Positions 20,840-32,439 of a DNA stretch of 64,000 bases are shown here, in pieces (position 1 is the stretch's first letter; every line of letters begins with the position of its first letter). A model generated the notes under the pieces. The model saw nothing but the letters and a program-made list of their open reading frames with translations, was not told the DNA's origin and ran no database searches. The stretch spans positions 60,932,501-60,996,500 of the forward strand of contig CM075651.1 in NCBI GenBank assembly GCA_037953625.1, written 5' to 3'. The DNA comes from Crotalaria pallida. Lineage: Eukaryota; Streptophyta; Magnoliopsida; Fabales; Fabaceae. The position numbers and the translations under genes were made by a program.

Positions 20840-22593
20840 TGTAACACCCCGCATTTTTCCCGTACGTGCGTAAACGATTTTTAACAAAAGAAACCTTGGA
20901 ATTATTGGCCGTGAGACTTAGGAGGGAGAAAGAAGGAGATTTAGAGCTAGATCAAGAGTAACCTTTTGAAGATCTAAGTGCTAGGAGCCTAAAGAACCAA
21001 CCCTTCTTGGTAGGAAACTCGAAGGACAAGAGAAAGAAATGTTATAGTTTAGCTTTTTCCCTTTTTAGTTTGTAGATCCCTTTTTATTTTCTCTTTGCAT
21101 GTTTGTTTTTATGACTTGTAAGATGAGTTTGTATGTTATTCTTTCTTTTTCTTGGACTTTTAAGGACTTAATATAATTTGTAATAAGTGTAACTCTATGT
21201 GTGTGAGTCGGTTTATGTTTTCTTGTTAGATCTTAATGTTTTTCTAACTCAAGCTTAAAGATCTAGAGTTTTGTTTAAGATTTTGTGAAGCTTGACATAG
21301 ATCTTTCTTGCATGTATATTTTTCTTGTTCTAAACCATGATCTATATGTGTTTATGTGATTATTTGACAAGTAAACTTATGATTTAAGTTTGATAAATGG
21401 TAAAGTAAAATTCTTTGGCCTTGCATGTTGAAATTTCTTGTTAAAACCGTGAGCTATAATGCTCTTAAGAAATGATTTGATAAATTAATTTATGCTTTGA
21501 AATTGATTTGAAATCTTTTATCTTGCATGCTAAATTTTCTTGCTTGATTGATGATCTATGTTGTGTTTGTGTGATTTCTTGATGAACCAACATATGATTT
21601 AATTTTGTTTGAAAATAAAGTTAAGATCTTCTACTTTACATGTCGATTTGATAATGATCTTGTTGATTTATGTGCATATATTTAATGATCCAAGTTTTTA
21701 AAGCATGCATGATAATTTTAAGTAGAAAAATCATGTTTTTATTTAAGTGCATGTCACGGTTTTGGAAGAGAAAATTTAAGAGACAAGTTTTCAAATGATT
21801 TTTGAATATAAACTTGATTTAACTTAAGTATTTGTGTTTTATGTATGCTTTATTTTGTGAAAGGCCATTCGGCCATATTGAATAAAAATGAATCGCATGT
21901 CTTTTATTATGTAAAAAGTTGATGCATGTATGTTATAAGGCTAGATCTAATAATTTTAAGTGCATGCATGTTATTTTTAGAAGTTTAAAGTATAATCTTG
22001 ATTTTTGTTGAAGAAAAAGTGATGAATTTGAGTTATTTGTGGATGTGATGTGAATGAATGCTGTGGTGTGATGTTTTGAAAAGTTTGCTTTGAAATCTTA
22101 AATATCATGATTTGATTTTATGACTTTTGTATGTTGAAAATTGAACCAAAACATTGCATCTTTGCATGAGGGTATTCGGCCATGGAGAGATAGGAATAGG
22201 AAGTTGTATTTGATCATTGTTTAGGTTGCATGTAGGATGAGACTAGCTTAATTTAAAGGTTTAGTATGTGCATGCATGAAATCCTTAAGAAAAATAAAAA
22301 AAAAATGAAACTTTGGAGTAAATTGTAATTTAATTTGTTGTTTGATTCAAGATTGTTAAATTTTCTTTTTAATGTTCTCGGTTTTTAGTTCTAAAAAGAA
22401 AGAAAATGATTTCATTTGTTTTGTGCTTTTATGTATGCATCAATCTTTGAAAAATTGCACCTAGATTATTCGGCCTAGGTATGCTAGTGCAGTTAGGAAA
22501 ATTTGTCTTCATGAAATGACCTTTGAGAATGATTATGTTTATGATGCTATGTGTGTGATTTGAATGATATGTTGTTTGTTTTGATTTTCTTTT
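20840..22593 (+). mobile_element. B1 3' LTR, internally deleted and cut by D
   Basis: Begins TGTAACACCCCGCATTTTT. After about 65 bp (near 20905) it jumps to the sequence found at 14343 in the 5' LTR, so the U3 promoter region is missing. From there to 22593 it differs from the 5' LTR (14343-16035) at about ten positions by eye. Element D begins at 22594; the rest of this LTR lies beyond the right edge of the window. No coding region. Confidence 0.85.
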
Positions 22594-23385
22594 TGTAACA
22601 CCCCTCAAAATCCTCGTACTATTTTAAATTCTAAAAATAATTATTTTTGAGCAAAGTATTTTTAAGGGTATTTTCTTAAATAAATTTCTTAAATCACATT
22701 TTCAAAGTGGTAAATGATTTTAAAGAATGACTTTTCAAGAAACAATGTTATGGTTTTTAAAGTTGATTTTTGGAAATGATTATATGACTGAAATTCTTCT
22801 AAAGAAATATTGAATTCTTCCATAAGAAATTATTTAATAAGATGGTGATTTGATTTCTAAAAATATGTGTTTGATATTTTTGGGTGTTATTGTGATTTAT
22901 ATGTATGAATAATTTATTTTATATGAGTATATGCATATGTATGTTCGGTTTTGTATATATGTATGTATGCCTAGGATCATGTGAAATTTAATTAGTGAAA
23001 ACTATATGATGATAAATGCATGAATGTATGATATGTGTGTGCATATGTGGGTAACGTGTGAGTGTGAATGTGTATGTGAGAATATATGTGTGTGTCGTGT
23101 GTATGAGTGTGAGTGTGAGAGAGAACCTAGAAAATTCCTAAGTGATAACTAAGTGAACCAAGACCTAACCAAATCCTAACCAAACCCTAACCAAATGGTG
23201 GAAACCCTAAAGGAGTGCTAAAAAGTCTTACACCTAAGTGACCCCTAAGCCCTAATGTTCCCTACCTTGTCTCCTTAAGAAATGTTATCCTCCACCCATG
23301 CAAAAATAGAGGAGGTCGAATATACCCCTCCCTCCAAAGCTCTTGGCCGAATCTAATCAAGGACAAAATAGGAAGCCATGAGTTG

Positions 23386-23395
23386 TTTATATAAG
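23386..23395 (+). promoter_or_regulatory. TATA box of the D LTR
   Basis: TTTATATAAG, kept unchanged in the 3' LTR at 60376-60385. It lies just upstream of a leader that ends near a potential splice donor. Confidence 0.6.
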
Positions 23396-25280
23396 TCTTG
23401 ACCTTAGAAGCATTTCACCCATTCTCACTTCATTTCTTCATTTCCTTCGCCCAAACACCAAACCAAATACAAGTTCTAAGATCCTCTCAAACTCTTAGAC
23501 TAAGAAATAGAAAATAGAGGAAGAGAGAAAGAAGAAGAGGAACCGTGAGGTATGAAGAAGAAGAAGAGGAACCGGGAGGTAGGAAGAAGAAGAAGAGGAG
23601 TCCAAAGCCTTAAACCTAGGAGCCCTTTGAAGATCAAGTACTAGAAGGCCATCTTTTCTTGGTATAAACCGAAGATCCTAGGAGAAGCAGAACTATTTTT
23701 TGATTTGTGATCTTGTAATCTTACTTTCTTTATTTGCATGTTCATTTTCTTGGTTTTGATTTAAGGTTGCATGTGATGCTACCTTGATCTTAACTTTTAA
23801 GAACTAAATAAATTTGTAATAAACTACATGATGGACTCTATGATTCGGTTGGTGTTAGATCTTGATGTTTTCATGATGGATCTTTATGTTTTTCAAGCTA
23901 AATCTCTTTGATCTAAAGTTTTGTTTATGGTTTTCGTGAACTTGAATTAGATCTCTTTGCATGTTAAATTTTTATGCTTAGAATCGTGAATCAAGAGGTG
24001 TTTATGTGTTTATTTGATAAATAAATGTTTGATCTAAACTTATTTTTGAAATCTTGATCTTGCATGTTTCGGTTTTGATTTAATCTTAATGAAAGTTGTG
24101 ATTTTTGTTTTGATCTTGATTTTGTTTTGGTTTTGAGTTTTGTAAATGATCTTTGAAACAAAAGCTTTGGTGTTCTCTTCTAAGTATGTCTCGGTTTTGA
24201 CCTCTTTTCATTTAAAATGATTTTTGTCTTGGATTTGTACTTTTATGTTTAATTTCATGACTTGATCTACATGATTTAAGTGCATGCATGTTGATGTTGA
24301 GCTTTGAAAAGCTATTTTCATGTTCTTTTGAAAATCAATTGAAAGTGTTTGTGTCGATCCATGATTGGTGCATGTTTTGTTATGAAAGCGTAAAATTCAT
24401 CTTGCATGTTAATTTTAAGTAAAGAGACTAGGTGTTCTTTTGTTGCAATGTCTAGAATTTTAGAAGAAAATTAGGGAGATAGGCTTTAAAATAATTTCAT
24501 TGTAAGAACATGATTTAATCTAAGTGTTAATCTTGTGCATGTGTATTCGGCTATGTTTAAATTAAAATTCAAGCTTTTTATTTTATGAGAACTTGATATT
24601 TGCTCTATGTTTTTGCATGATCTTTGATTTGATTATTTTCCAAGTTTATCTCACGGTTTTTGTTAAGAAAAAGAATAAATAATTTCATGATTTTGTATGC
24701 TTGATGATGAATGAATCTTGCTTGGATTTATGTGAGTTTCGGTCTATGCATGATTATTAGATTAGGATTCTTTTTTTTCATGAAGTAACATAAAGATAAT
24801 GAATGTATTTTGCGAAATAATGTTAAGCTAATTGATTAGGAATAAGTTTTGTATTTAAGTGAAACCGTGTGTGTGTGTATTCGGTTTGTGAGTCCAAGCA
24901 TGATCAAATGTTTTTGTTTTATAAAAATGAAATGTTTTGAAATCAATTATATGTTGAGTGATTTAATTAAGTGTTTGATTTGTGAAATATTTTCTTAAGA
25001 ATGAATGTTTGTTTGTGATTAAGTTAAATGCTTGGTTAAGTGCTTTTGTGATTTGATTGATCAAAGTGTGTTGTTGTATGTGTGTGTAAATTGTTTTGAA
25101 TTAATTCGATTTGATTTATTTGAGTTTGTGAGATTGTGTTTATGATTTTATAAAACTTGTTTTATGACAAAAACTTGAGTTTTTAAAGTATTAATGTTGA
25201 ATTAAAAAGTATTTGAAACAAAAAGGAGTTTTTACGATGTTTTCGGAGTTTTATCTAAGTGATTTTTAATATAATTTTTT

Positions 25281-25446
25281 GCTGTCCAGAAGTATTTGGA
25301 CATGCTTCTTGTGTTTAAAAATGTTTTCATGTAATTTAAAGTTTGGTTTTCAAGTGATATTTGATTTAAGAAAAACCCGGATTGAAAACGGGGCATTTTT
25401 CGGTGTTTTCGAACGTAATTGAGGTGCTGTCCAAAATGGACCAGCA
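25281..25446 (+). repeat. TGCTGTCC/GGACAGCA inverted repeats in D
   Basis: Two imperfect inverted repeats: GCTGTCCA...TGGACATGC (25281-25305) and TGCTGTCC...TGGACCAGCA (25425-25446). Related ones occur in the minus-strand D LTR at about 56809-56828 and 56947-56968, with a half site near 57065. Confidence 0.55.
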
Positions 25447-25622
25447 ACCACATAAATTGATTTGAATCATTTTATGAAATGTTTTCAAATGGTTTTAAAA
25501 CATTTAAAGTGTTAGAAAATATGGGAATTGTTTTGATAAAACCACAAGTGTTTTAAGTCTTTCGATTAGGAACGGGAAGTGTCACGGATTAAGAAAAGAT
25601 TTTCATAATGCGAGTTAATAAC

Positions 25623-26203
25623 TGTAGTGGACTTGTAGTAGAACCGAGCGTCGACCGACCGAGAGCCTCATTACCCTTACTAGTATGATACTGATACAGG
25701 GCCAACGATCGGATACTTACACCGAGCAAACTGGGTTTCTACATGTGGATCACGTGCCGACGAGGTTAACACCGAGCACAGGACTTTCAATCTGATCCTT
25801 ATCGTTTACAGCCTCATCAAACCGTAACTACTCCTAGATTCCCACGACTCTTGGTTAGATAAAACAGCATTGGATAAGGTCTATCACTTACAGGATTTAT
25901 GGATATGATCTTATCATAACCTCTACAAATCCTATTCGAATTCTACCTCTACAGAAGGCTCATCAGAACGGCCCACAAACACACAGGTAATCCCCTATAA
26001 GAACCACCATGCTATAGGGGCTAAGGTACGTCTTCTCATCCCTAAGTTGACACTAGCACACACATTGTTGACTCAGGAGAACCTGATTATCCCAACTGGA
26101 TATTCAGAAATCCTAAAAAGTCCTATATTAACATCTTAGCTGAGATCATTCTTCAAGGCTCTTCCATAGCTTTAAGGTTGATCTTGGTTAAGGACATGAC
26201 ATT
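25623..26203 (+). mobile_element. 5' LTR of element E
   Basis: Starts TGTAGTGGAC directly after D LTR sequence and ends GGACATGACA before the primer site; 581 bp. Contains CCCTATAAGAACC (about 25993), a possible TATA box. No 3' LTR remains in the window to confirm the borders, so the right end rests on the primer site. Confidence 0.7.
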
Positions 26204-26204
26204 G

Positions 26205-26220
26205 GCGTCGTCTGTGGGGA
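26205..26220 (+). promoter_or_regulatory. primer-binding site of element E
   Basis: TGGCGTCGTCTGTGGG resembles the TGGCGCCGTCTGTGGG site usual in Tat-type elements, with one C-to-T change. It lies one base after the LTR end. I do not assign the tRNA. Confidence 0.75.
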
Positions 26221-26249
26221 CTGAATAACATATCATTCCCACCACCACC

Positions 26250-28358
26250 ATGGTTACCACCAGAAGTCAAGTTGGTGACCTCCGTGACCACATTACCCGC
26301 ACTCGTGGCAGGCCCAGAAACGCTAATAACAACAACCCGCAGCCTCATTCTGTGGGTGATCTGCGCGATGTTCTCAACCATAATCGTGTAGATAATGGGC
26401 AACCGCCGTGAACCTCCCATTCTGGGGTAGGGAATAATTCCCAGCCACCAAATCATTCACAAAGTCATCCACCCCCTCATCGCAGCCAAAATCGTAGTAA
26501 TAATCACGCTACTCACTCCCAAACACCACAATCTTCCCATCCTAGGACTAAAAGCAACCCCCAACCACTCCAAGTTTTACGAACCATACTGCCTCCACCA
26601 CCACCACCACCCCCTCCTACACCACCTCCCTCCACCCATGGTGATTCGAGCAGCACAGCCCCAACCACTCGAAACACATCCAGGACCACTGGAACCCGAG
26701 CACATCATGGCCGAAATACCCAGCGTACCCCTCCTATCCCACCCAATCTCGACCACATAAGTTCAACACCTAGAACCAGACTGAATCCAGGAAGAACTGC
26801 TCCTGGAAATTCTCATCATAGCCATTCCATCGGCAGGTCCTATGGAACATCTGCATCTGCTCGGGCTCGGGAGCAAGAGATGATTAACATCCTATACAGA
26901 CAAACGGCTCTAATTGAACAACAAGGTCGGGCTATTGCCGACCTTCAACAGCAAGCTATGGCAAGGATTGCACAGAGTCAACCGACCACCATACTACCCC
27001 AAAATACAATGCCTCAAACCATGGACCCACAACCACTCCCGGTAATGCAGCTCCCCCCGCCACAAAATACCCATACTAACCCTACCATGAACCAGGATCA
27101 GGGTGATTTTCACCCTGGTCATCCCTTTACTCCATATATTATGGCATTCCAAACTCCTCAAGTTTACTTGGGCCCATCTAATGTACCACATTATAACGGC
27201 CTAACCGATCTAGTGGACCATATTGTTTCTTATGAGGGAGCGATGAATTATTACGAAGGAGGGGAGGAGATGAAATGCCGAGCCTTTTCCATGACCCTCG
27301 AACCGTCAGTGTTACGTTGGTACTCATCCCTCCCTCGGAACTCAATAAATTCTTGGGAGGAGATGAAAAAAGTGTTTTTAAACAAATACACGGCTAGTTG
27401 CATCCAGCCTAAATCCGACCACACCTTAGCGGCAGTCACCCAAAAACAAGATGAGTCATTGAAAGATTACCTTTCGCGATTCCATGCGGAGGCTAGCTCA
27501 GTTCCTCGATTAGAACCTGGTGTAGCAGTACTCTTGTTCACGTAGGGTCTATAGTCGGGGGATTTCAGGAAGTCTTTGATTGGAAAACCTCCGAAAGATA
27601 TGGCCGAGTTAAGACAGAGGTCAAATAAGTTCATTAATTTGGAGGAATTCCATAAGGGGCAGAAAGTCAGAGAAGAAAGGCAACGAGCTGATCCTCAAGG
27701 TCAAAATAAACAAAAACGTGACGAATGTTTTGGTGGAAGACAAGATAGGAATGATCGAGACCGAAGGATTCCTCCGAGGAATAAATTTCAGGAATACACT
27801 CCTTTAACTGTTCCAAGGAGTCAAATCCTGAGGGAAACAATACAGACTGACTTACGCTCGGCCCAAAGACCTCCGTCTTTAAGAAAGGGCGCACAGCGTG
27901 ATAGGTCAAAATACTGTGACTTCCACAGGGGATACGGCCATACGACCGACGAGTGCATCTGGTTGCGGGATCTGATCGAAGAGATGATCAGAGATGGCAA
28001 GCTACAACAGTACATCAGGGATGCAGCCGGCCGAAGAAGTAGGAACATATCTCAGTCACCAGCAAAATCCAAAGGACAGAGAAGTAGGTCACCAGACGAT
28101 AGAAATACTGGGAGGCAGAGAACCGATCCCACTCCAGCTCCTGATACGAACGCTAATAAAAATGAATTTTTGGTTAATACTATTGCGGGAGGTTTTGCTG
28201 GAGGTGGAGAGAAGAAAGCCGACAGAAAGAAATACATCAACCAAATTTTAGCAGTCAGTCCAACGCCCATAGCCAAGAGATTAACAAAAAACGTTCCCAT
28301 TATTTTTGATGACGTGATTTGGATGGAATCCTTCCAGGACATAATGACCCCATGGTGA
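26250..28358 (+). pseudogene. gag: gag (and start of protease) of element E, broken
   Basis: ATG at 26250 opens a frame broken by TGA at 26409, then open through a proline-rich region and the gag domain (LRWYSSLPRNSINSWEEMKK, about 27310-27370) to a TAG at 27543. The same frame resumes at about 27576 and runs to 28358. The nucleocapsid region has a C-H-x-x-x-G-H-x-x-x-x-C knuckle (KYCDFHRGYGHTTDEC, about 27910-27956), typical of Tat gag, in an Arg/Ser-rich context. Near 28340-28380 the frame shifts before the protease active site. Gag would assemble particles that package element RNA; this copy cannot make a full product. Confidence 0.85.
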
Positions 28359-31300
28359 TCACTGCCCTTATTGGTAATTACGAGTCTTTATCGATCAAGG
28401 GAGCTCGGCGGACATCATGTTTTTCCCTCTGTTCAAAGCCCTTAAACTCAGGGAGTGCAATCTCACTCCCTTTGAAGGTGAATTAATTGGTTTCACGGGG
28501 GACACCATTGAGCCAAAGGGATACATCCAACTCCCTGTGACCCTCTGACAACAGCCTTCGGCCAGAACCGAGATAGTCAAATTTTTGGTGGTTGATTGCC
28601 CAGCGGCCTACAACGCCATCCTTGGGAGAACTTCTTTGCAAGCATTTGGGGCGGTAGTATCTACAGTTCACTTGGCTATGAAATTCGTCGGAACTGATGA
28701 TAGAGTGGTAACTGTCAAGGCCGAGCAAGAAGCAGCGAGAAAATGTTACAACGCCAGTTTAGGAAAAGTTAAAAACAAGGATCCGAGCAATTTGGAAAGA
28801 GTCTCTTTGGGAAAGGGCAATATTAACCTCGCAGATCTGGATATGAGAGACCAATCCGACAGAAATAGACCGACCCCGAACGGACAGTGGGAATTCTTGA
28901 CATTGACCAATGATCCCCTTAGGCAAGTAAAAATCGGTTCTAAAATGCCCGCAAATGTAAGAGAGGAGTTAACCACTCTGTTGATTTCAAATAAAGATCT
29001 ATTCGCGTGGACATCAGCTGATATGCCGGGAATCGACCCAAATTTTATCTGCCATAAGTTGAGTATCATTCCGGGGTCCAAACCGGTGGCACAACGCAAA
29101 AGGAAGGTTAGTGCTGAAAAGGCCGCTGCCATTGAAGAAAAGGTTGCTGAATTACTCCGAGCAAGCTTCATTAGGGAAATTGACTATACTGACTGGTTAG
29201 CTAACACCGTCTTGGTCAAAAAACCCAATGGATAAAGTGGAGGATGTGTGTCGACTACACGGACTTGAATAAAGTCTGTCCTAAAGACCAGTATCCACTC
29301 CCCGTTATTGACAAACTCGTCGAAAGTTCAGCTGGCTACAAACTCTTGTCCTTTATGGATGCTTACTCTGGTTACAACCAGATCCCTATGTTTCCTGCCG
29401 ATCAAGATAAAACCGCATTCATCACCGACAAGGCAACATATTGTTACAATGTCATGCCTTTTGGGTTGAAGAATGCGGGTGCTACCTATCAGCGGATGAT
29501 GAACAAGGTTTTTCAAGGCATGATCGGCTCAAACATGGAAGTATATATTGATGATATTATTGCAAAGACCAGACAGCAAGAAAACCATGCCCAGGACCTC
29601 GCAACAATACTGGACCGAGTGAGAAAGTACTCCATGAGGTTAAATCCTGAAAAGTGTGTGTTCAGAGTCCCAGCCGGTTCTTTCCTCGGTTTTATGTTAA
29701 CCGAGAGAGGGATTGAAGCCAATCCAGATAAATGCAAAGCAATCCTTGAAATGAGGAGCCCAGATAATCTTAAAGAAGTTCAACAACTCACGGGCCGAGT
29801 GGCGGCACTCTCCAGATTCTTATCCCAAGCTGCTCGGAAAGCCTTGCCATGGTACCAGCTCCTTAGGAAAAACAAAGAATTCCTTTGGGACGAGCACTGT
29901 GAGCAAGCGTTTGATCAATTAAAGGAGTATCTTTCCAGCCCACCCGTCCTCCACAGCCCACTTCCTGGTGAAAACCTCATTCTATACATGTCAGTGGCAG
30001 AAGCGGCGGTCAGTTCGGTTTTGGTAAGAGAGGATTCAGGTGGTATTGAGGCCCCAGTGTATTTCGTTAGCCGAGCGCTTCAAGGACCGGAGTTGAGATA
30101 TCAAAAGCTGGAGAAACTTGCGTACTGTTTGGTCATGTCGGCTCGGAGATTGAGACAGTATTTTCAGGCACATAGAATATTGGTAAGAACAGCTCAACCT
30201 CTCAGACAAGTGCTTCATAAACCCGACCTAGCAGGTAGGATGGTTTCGTGGTCTGTCGAGCTATCCGAATTCGACATTGCCTATGAACCGAGGAAGGCGA
30301 TGAAATCTCAAGCTCTTGCCGATTTTGTCACCGAATTCACAGATATCCCTTCGGACGTCTCTCAAAATTTATGGTCAATATATGTTGATGGATCAAGCAA
30401 TAAGAAAGGAGCTGGAGCTGGGGTCATCATTGAAAACCCCGAAGGATTATGCATGGAATACTCATTGAAGTTCGAGTTCCAAACGTCGAACAACCAAGCA
30501 GAATACGAGGCAGTTCTTGTAGGCCTCAAGATGGTTCATGAGTTCGAAGCAGAGCGAGTGTCAGTTTTCAGCGATTCACAACTAGTGGTTTCTCAGATCA
30601 AGGGTCAATACTCGGCAAAGGAGCCCATCCTACAAAAGTACCTTGATGAGGTAAAGCGAATCATCTCAAACTTTTCAGAATTTGACATTTCCCATGTCCT
30701 GAGAGATTCAAATTCCCGAGCCGACATTTTATCCAAATTGGCAAGTACAAAGGGGTCGGAAAACAATAAAACATTGATACAAGAAACTATTCCCCGACCG
30801 AGTGTCATTTTGGCTGTCTCATTATCTCAATCATGGATGGATCCACTTCTTACTTATTTGCAACATGGGTTCGTCCCCCAAGATCAGGCAGAGGCTCGGA
30901 AGTTGGTTAAGAAAGCAGCTCAATACAAAGTTCTGAATGGAGTTCTGTACAAAAGAGGCATTGGTTCCCCCATGCTCAGATGTGTCAACCCGTCTCAAGC
31001 TGAGGAGGTACTGGAGGAGATTCACGGCGGAATTTGTAGCCACCATATGGGTCGAAAATCCCTTGCGAGAAAATTAATCCGAGCGGGCTACTTTTGGCCT
31101 ACACTGCAAAAAGACGCTATGGAACATGTTAAGAAGTGTGTTCAATGCCAGTTTCATAGCGACATCTACCAAAGACCTGCTGAAGAGTTACACTCCCTCG
31201 GTGCCCCTTGGCCCTTTTATCAATGGGGCATGGACATCATTGGGATGTTTCCCACCGCACCAGGGCAACTCAAATTTGCGGTAGTGGCTATGGACTACTT

Positions 31301-32007
31301 CACTAAGTGGATCGAGGCGGTTCCGTTAGCAACAATCTCCATGGCCCGTATTCAATCTTTCTTTGTGAAGGAAATTATCTCTTGGTTCGGAGTGCCTCAT
31401 GCCATAGTTACTGATAATGGATCACAATTTGCAGCCTCTCACTTTCAACAACTAGCAGCCGACCTGGGAATCACTCACTATTTCAGTTCTGTTGAACACC
31501 CACAAACAAATGGGTTAGCCGAAGCTGCCAACAGAACCATCTTGGATGGAATTAAGAAGAAACTCGGTAACGCAGCTGGCACTTGGGCGGATAAACTTCC
31601 GAGCGTCTTATGGTCACACAGGACAACTGTACACTCATGTACAGGAGAGACTCCTTTTCGTTTGACATACGGCTGCGACGCAGTCATTCCGATCGAAAAG
31701 CGAATCCCTACCTTTAGGACGCTTGAACGTCCTTTAGAAACTAATGACCATTTGATTAGTGAAGAGCTCCTTTTACTTGAGGGAATTCGAAAGAACGCCG
31801 CCGCTCATGAAAGAAAAGTGAAGGATCGGCAAGCTCGGGAATACAACAAGAAGGTTCGTCCATGAAGTTTTGAAGTAGGAGATTTAGTCCTTCACCGAGC
31901 GGATATCGGCAAAGGAAATGCTGGAGTTGGAAAATTGAAGCCGAAGTGGGAAGGCCCATACCGAGTGAAGGCTAAATCCGGATCTGGTGCTTACAAATTG
32001 GAGACTC
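28359..32007 (+). pseudogene. pol: pro-pol of element E, broken, upstream segment
   Basis: Protease: active site D-Q-G-S-S (Asp at 28393-28395) and later AILGRTSL (about 28615). A TGA at 28546 breaks it. RT begins near 29100; a TAA at 29233-29235 with a small frame change falls at KPNG. The frame then stays open from 29244 to a TGA at 31863: RT with Y-I-D-D (29544-29555), RNase H, a second RNase H-like domain (WSIYVDGSSN...NNQAEYEAVLVGL, about 30370-30530), and integrase with a zinc-binding HHCC region (about 31020-31150) and the D-D-E catalytic core (MDIIG, VTDNGSQF, GLAEAANRTI). The C-terminal part (31866-32007) continues in frame after the stop. The tandem insertion then splits the gene; the last codons are at 52126-52187. 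Confidence 0.9.
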
Positions 32008-32415
32008 TGTAACACCCCGATTCGGCAACTTGAAAACTTAAACTAAAAGTGGTAAAAATTAGGGCCATTTTTTTTTAAAAAAAACAAATGTTATACAAGA
32101 TGAGAACACTTAGGTTTTTAAAACACAGATACATTAAAACACATGTTCTCATTTTGCACAACCCCTTTCATGTTCCAAACCGAGATGTCACAAGACACCG
32201 CACTTTGAAACCGTTTTCAAAAGCATCATTCAAAACGTAGCCCGTTTACTTGTTGCAAAACATTCATGTTTAATAAAACTTTTGCCGGGGTACAGTATGA
32301 TAGAGCTAGGTTAACTAAGCACTTACATTGGAGTACCATGCTCTGAGGGGAATTTCCTATCCTCTAGTCTTGCTTCCTAATACTTTTCGTCTAACTCCGG
32401 ACTTTGGTTGATGAA

Positions 32416-32439
32416 GCCCACTACGCTTCCATTGCGCCA
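32416..32439 (-). other. initiator tRNA-Met-like segment with two changes (LTR-a)
   Basis: Same location as in LTR-b and LTR-c but with two C-to-T/G-to-A type changes (GCAATGG for GCAGCGG counts one; GTAGTGGG for GTGGTGGG another, plus one adjacent). The overlapping short frame is 32357-32440 on the minus strand. Confidence 0.6.

Larger units (their letters stand above)
22594..25622 (+). mobile_element. 5' LTR of element D, left part
   Basis: Starts TGTAACACCCCTCAAAATCC, identical to the start of the D 3' LTR at 59584. The first ~1050 bp differ from that copy at about twenty positions by eye. Contents: TG-rich U3, TATATAAG box (23386-23395), a leader with AAGAAGAAGAGGAACCG repeats and a possible donor near 23662, then AT-rich intron-like sequence. 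Element E is inserted after GTTAATAAC (25614-25622). No coding region is seen. Confidence 0.85.
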
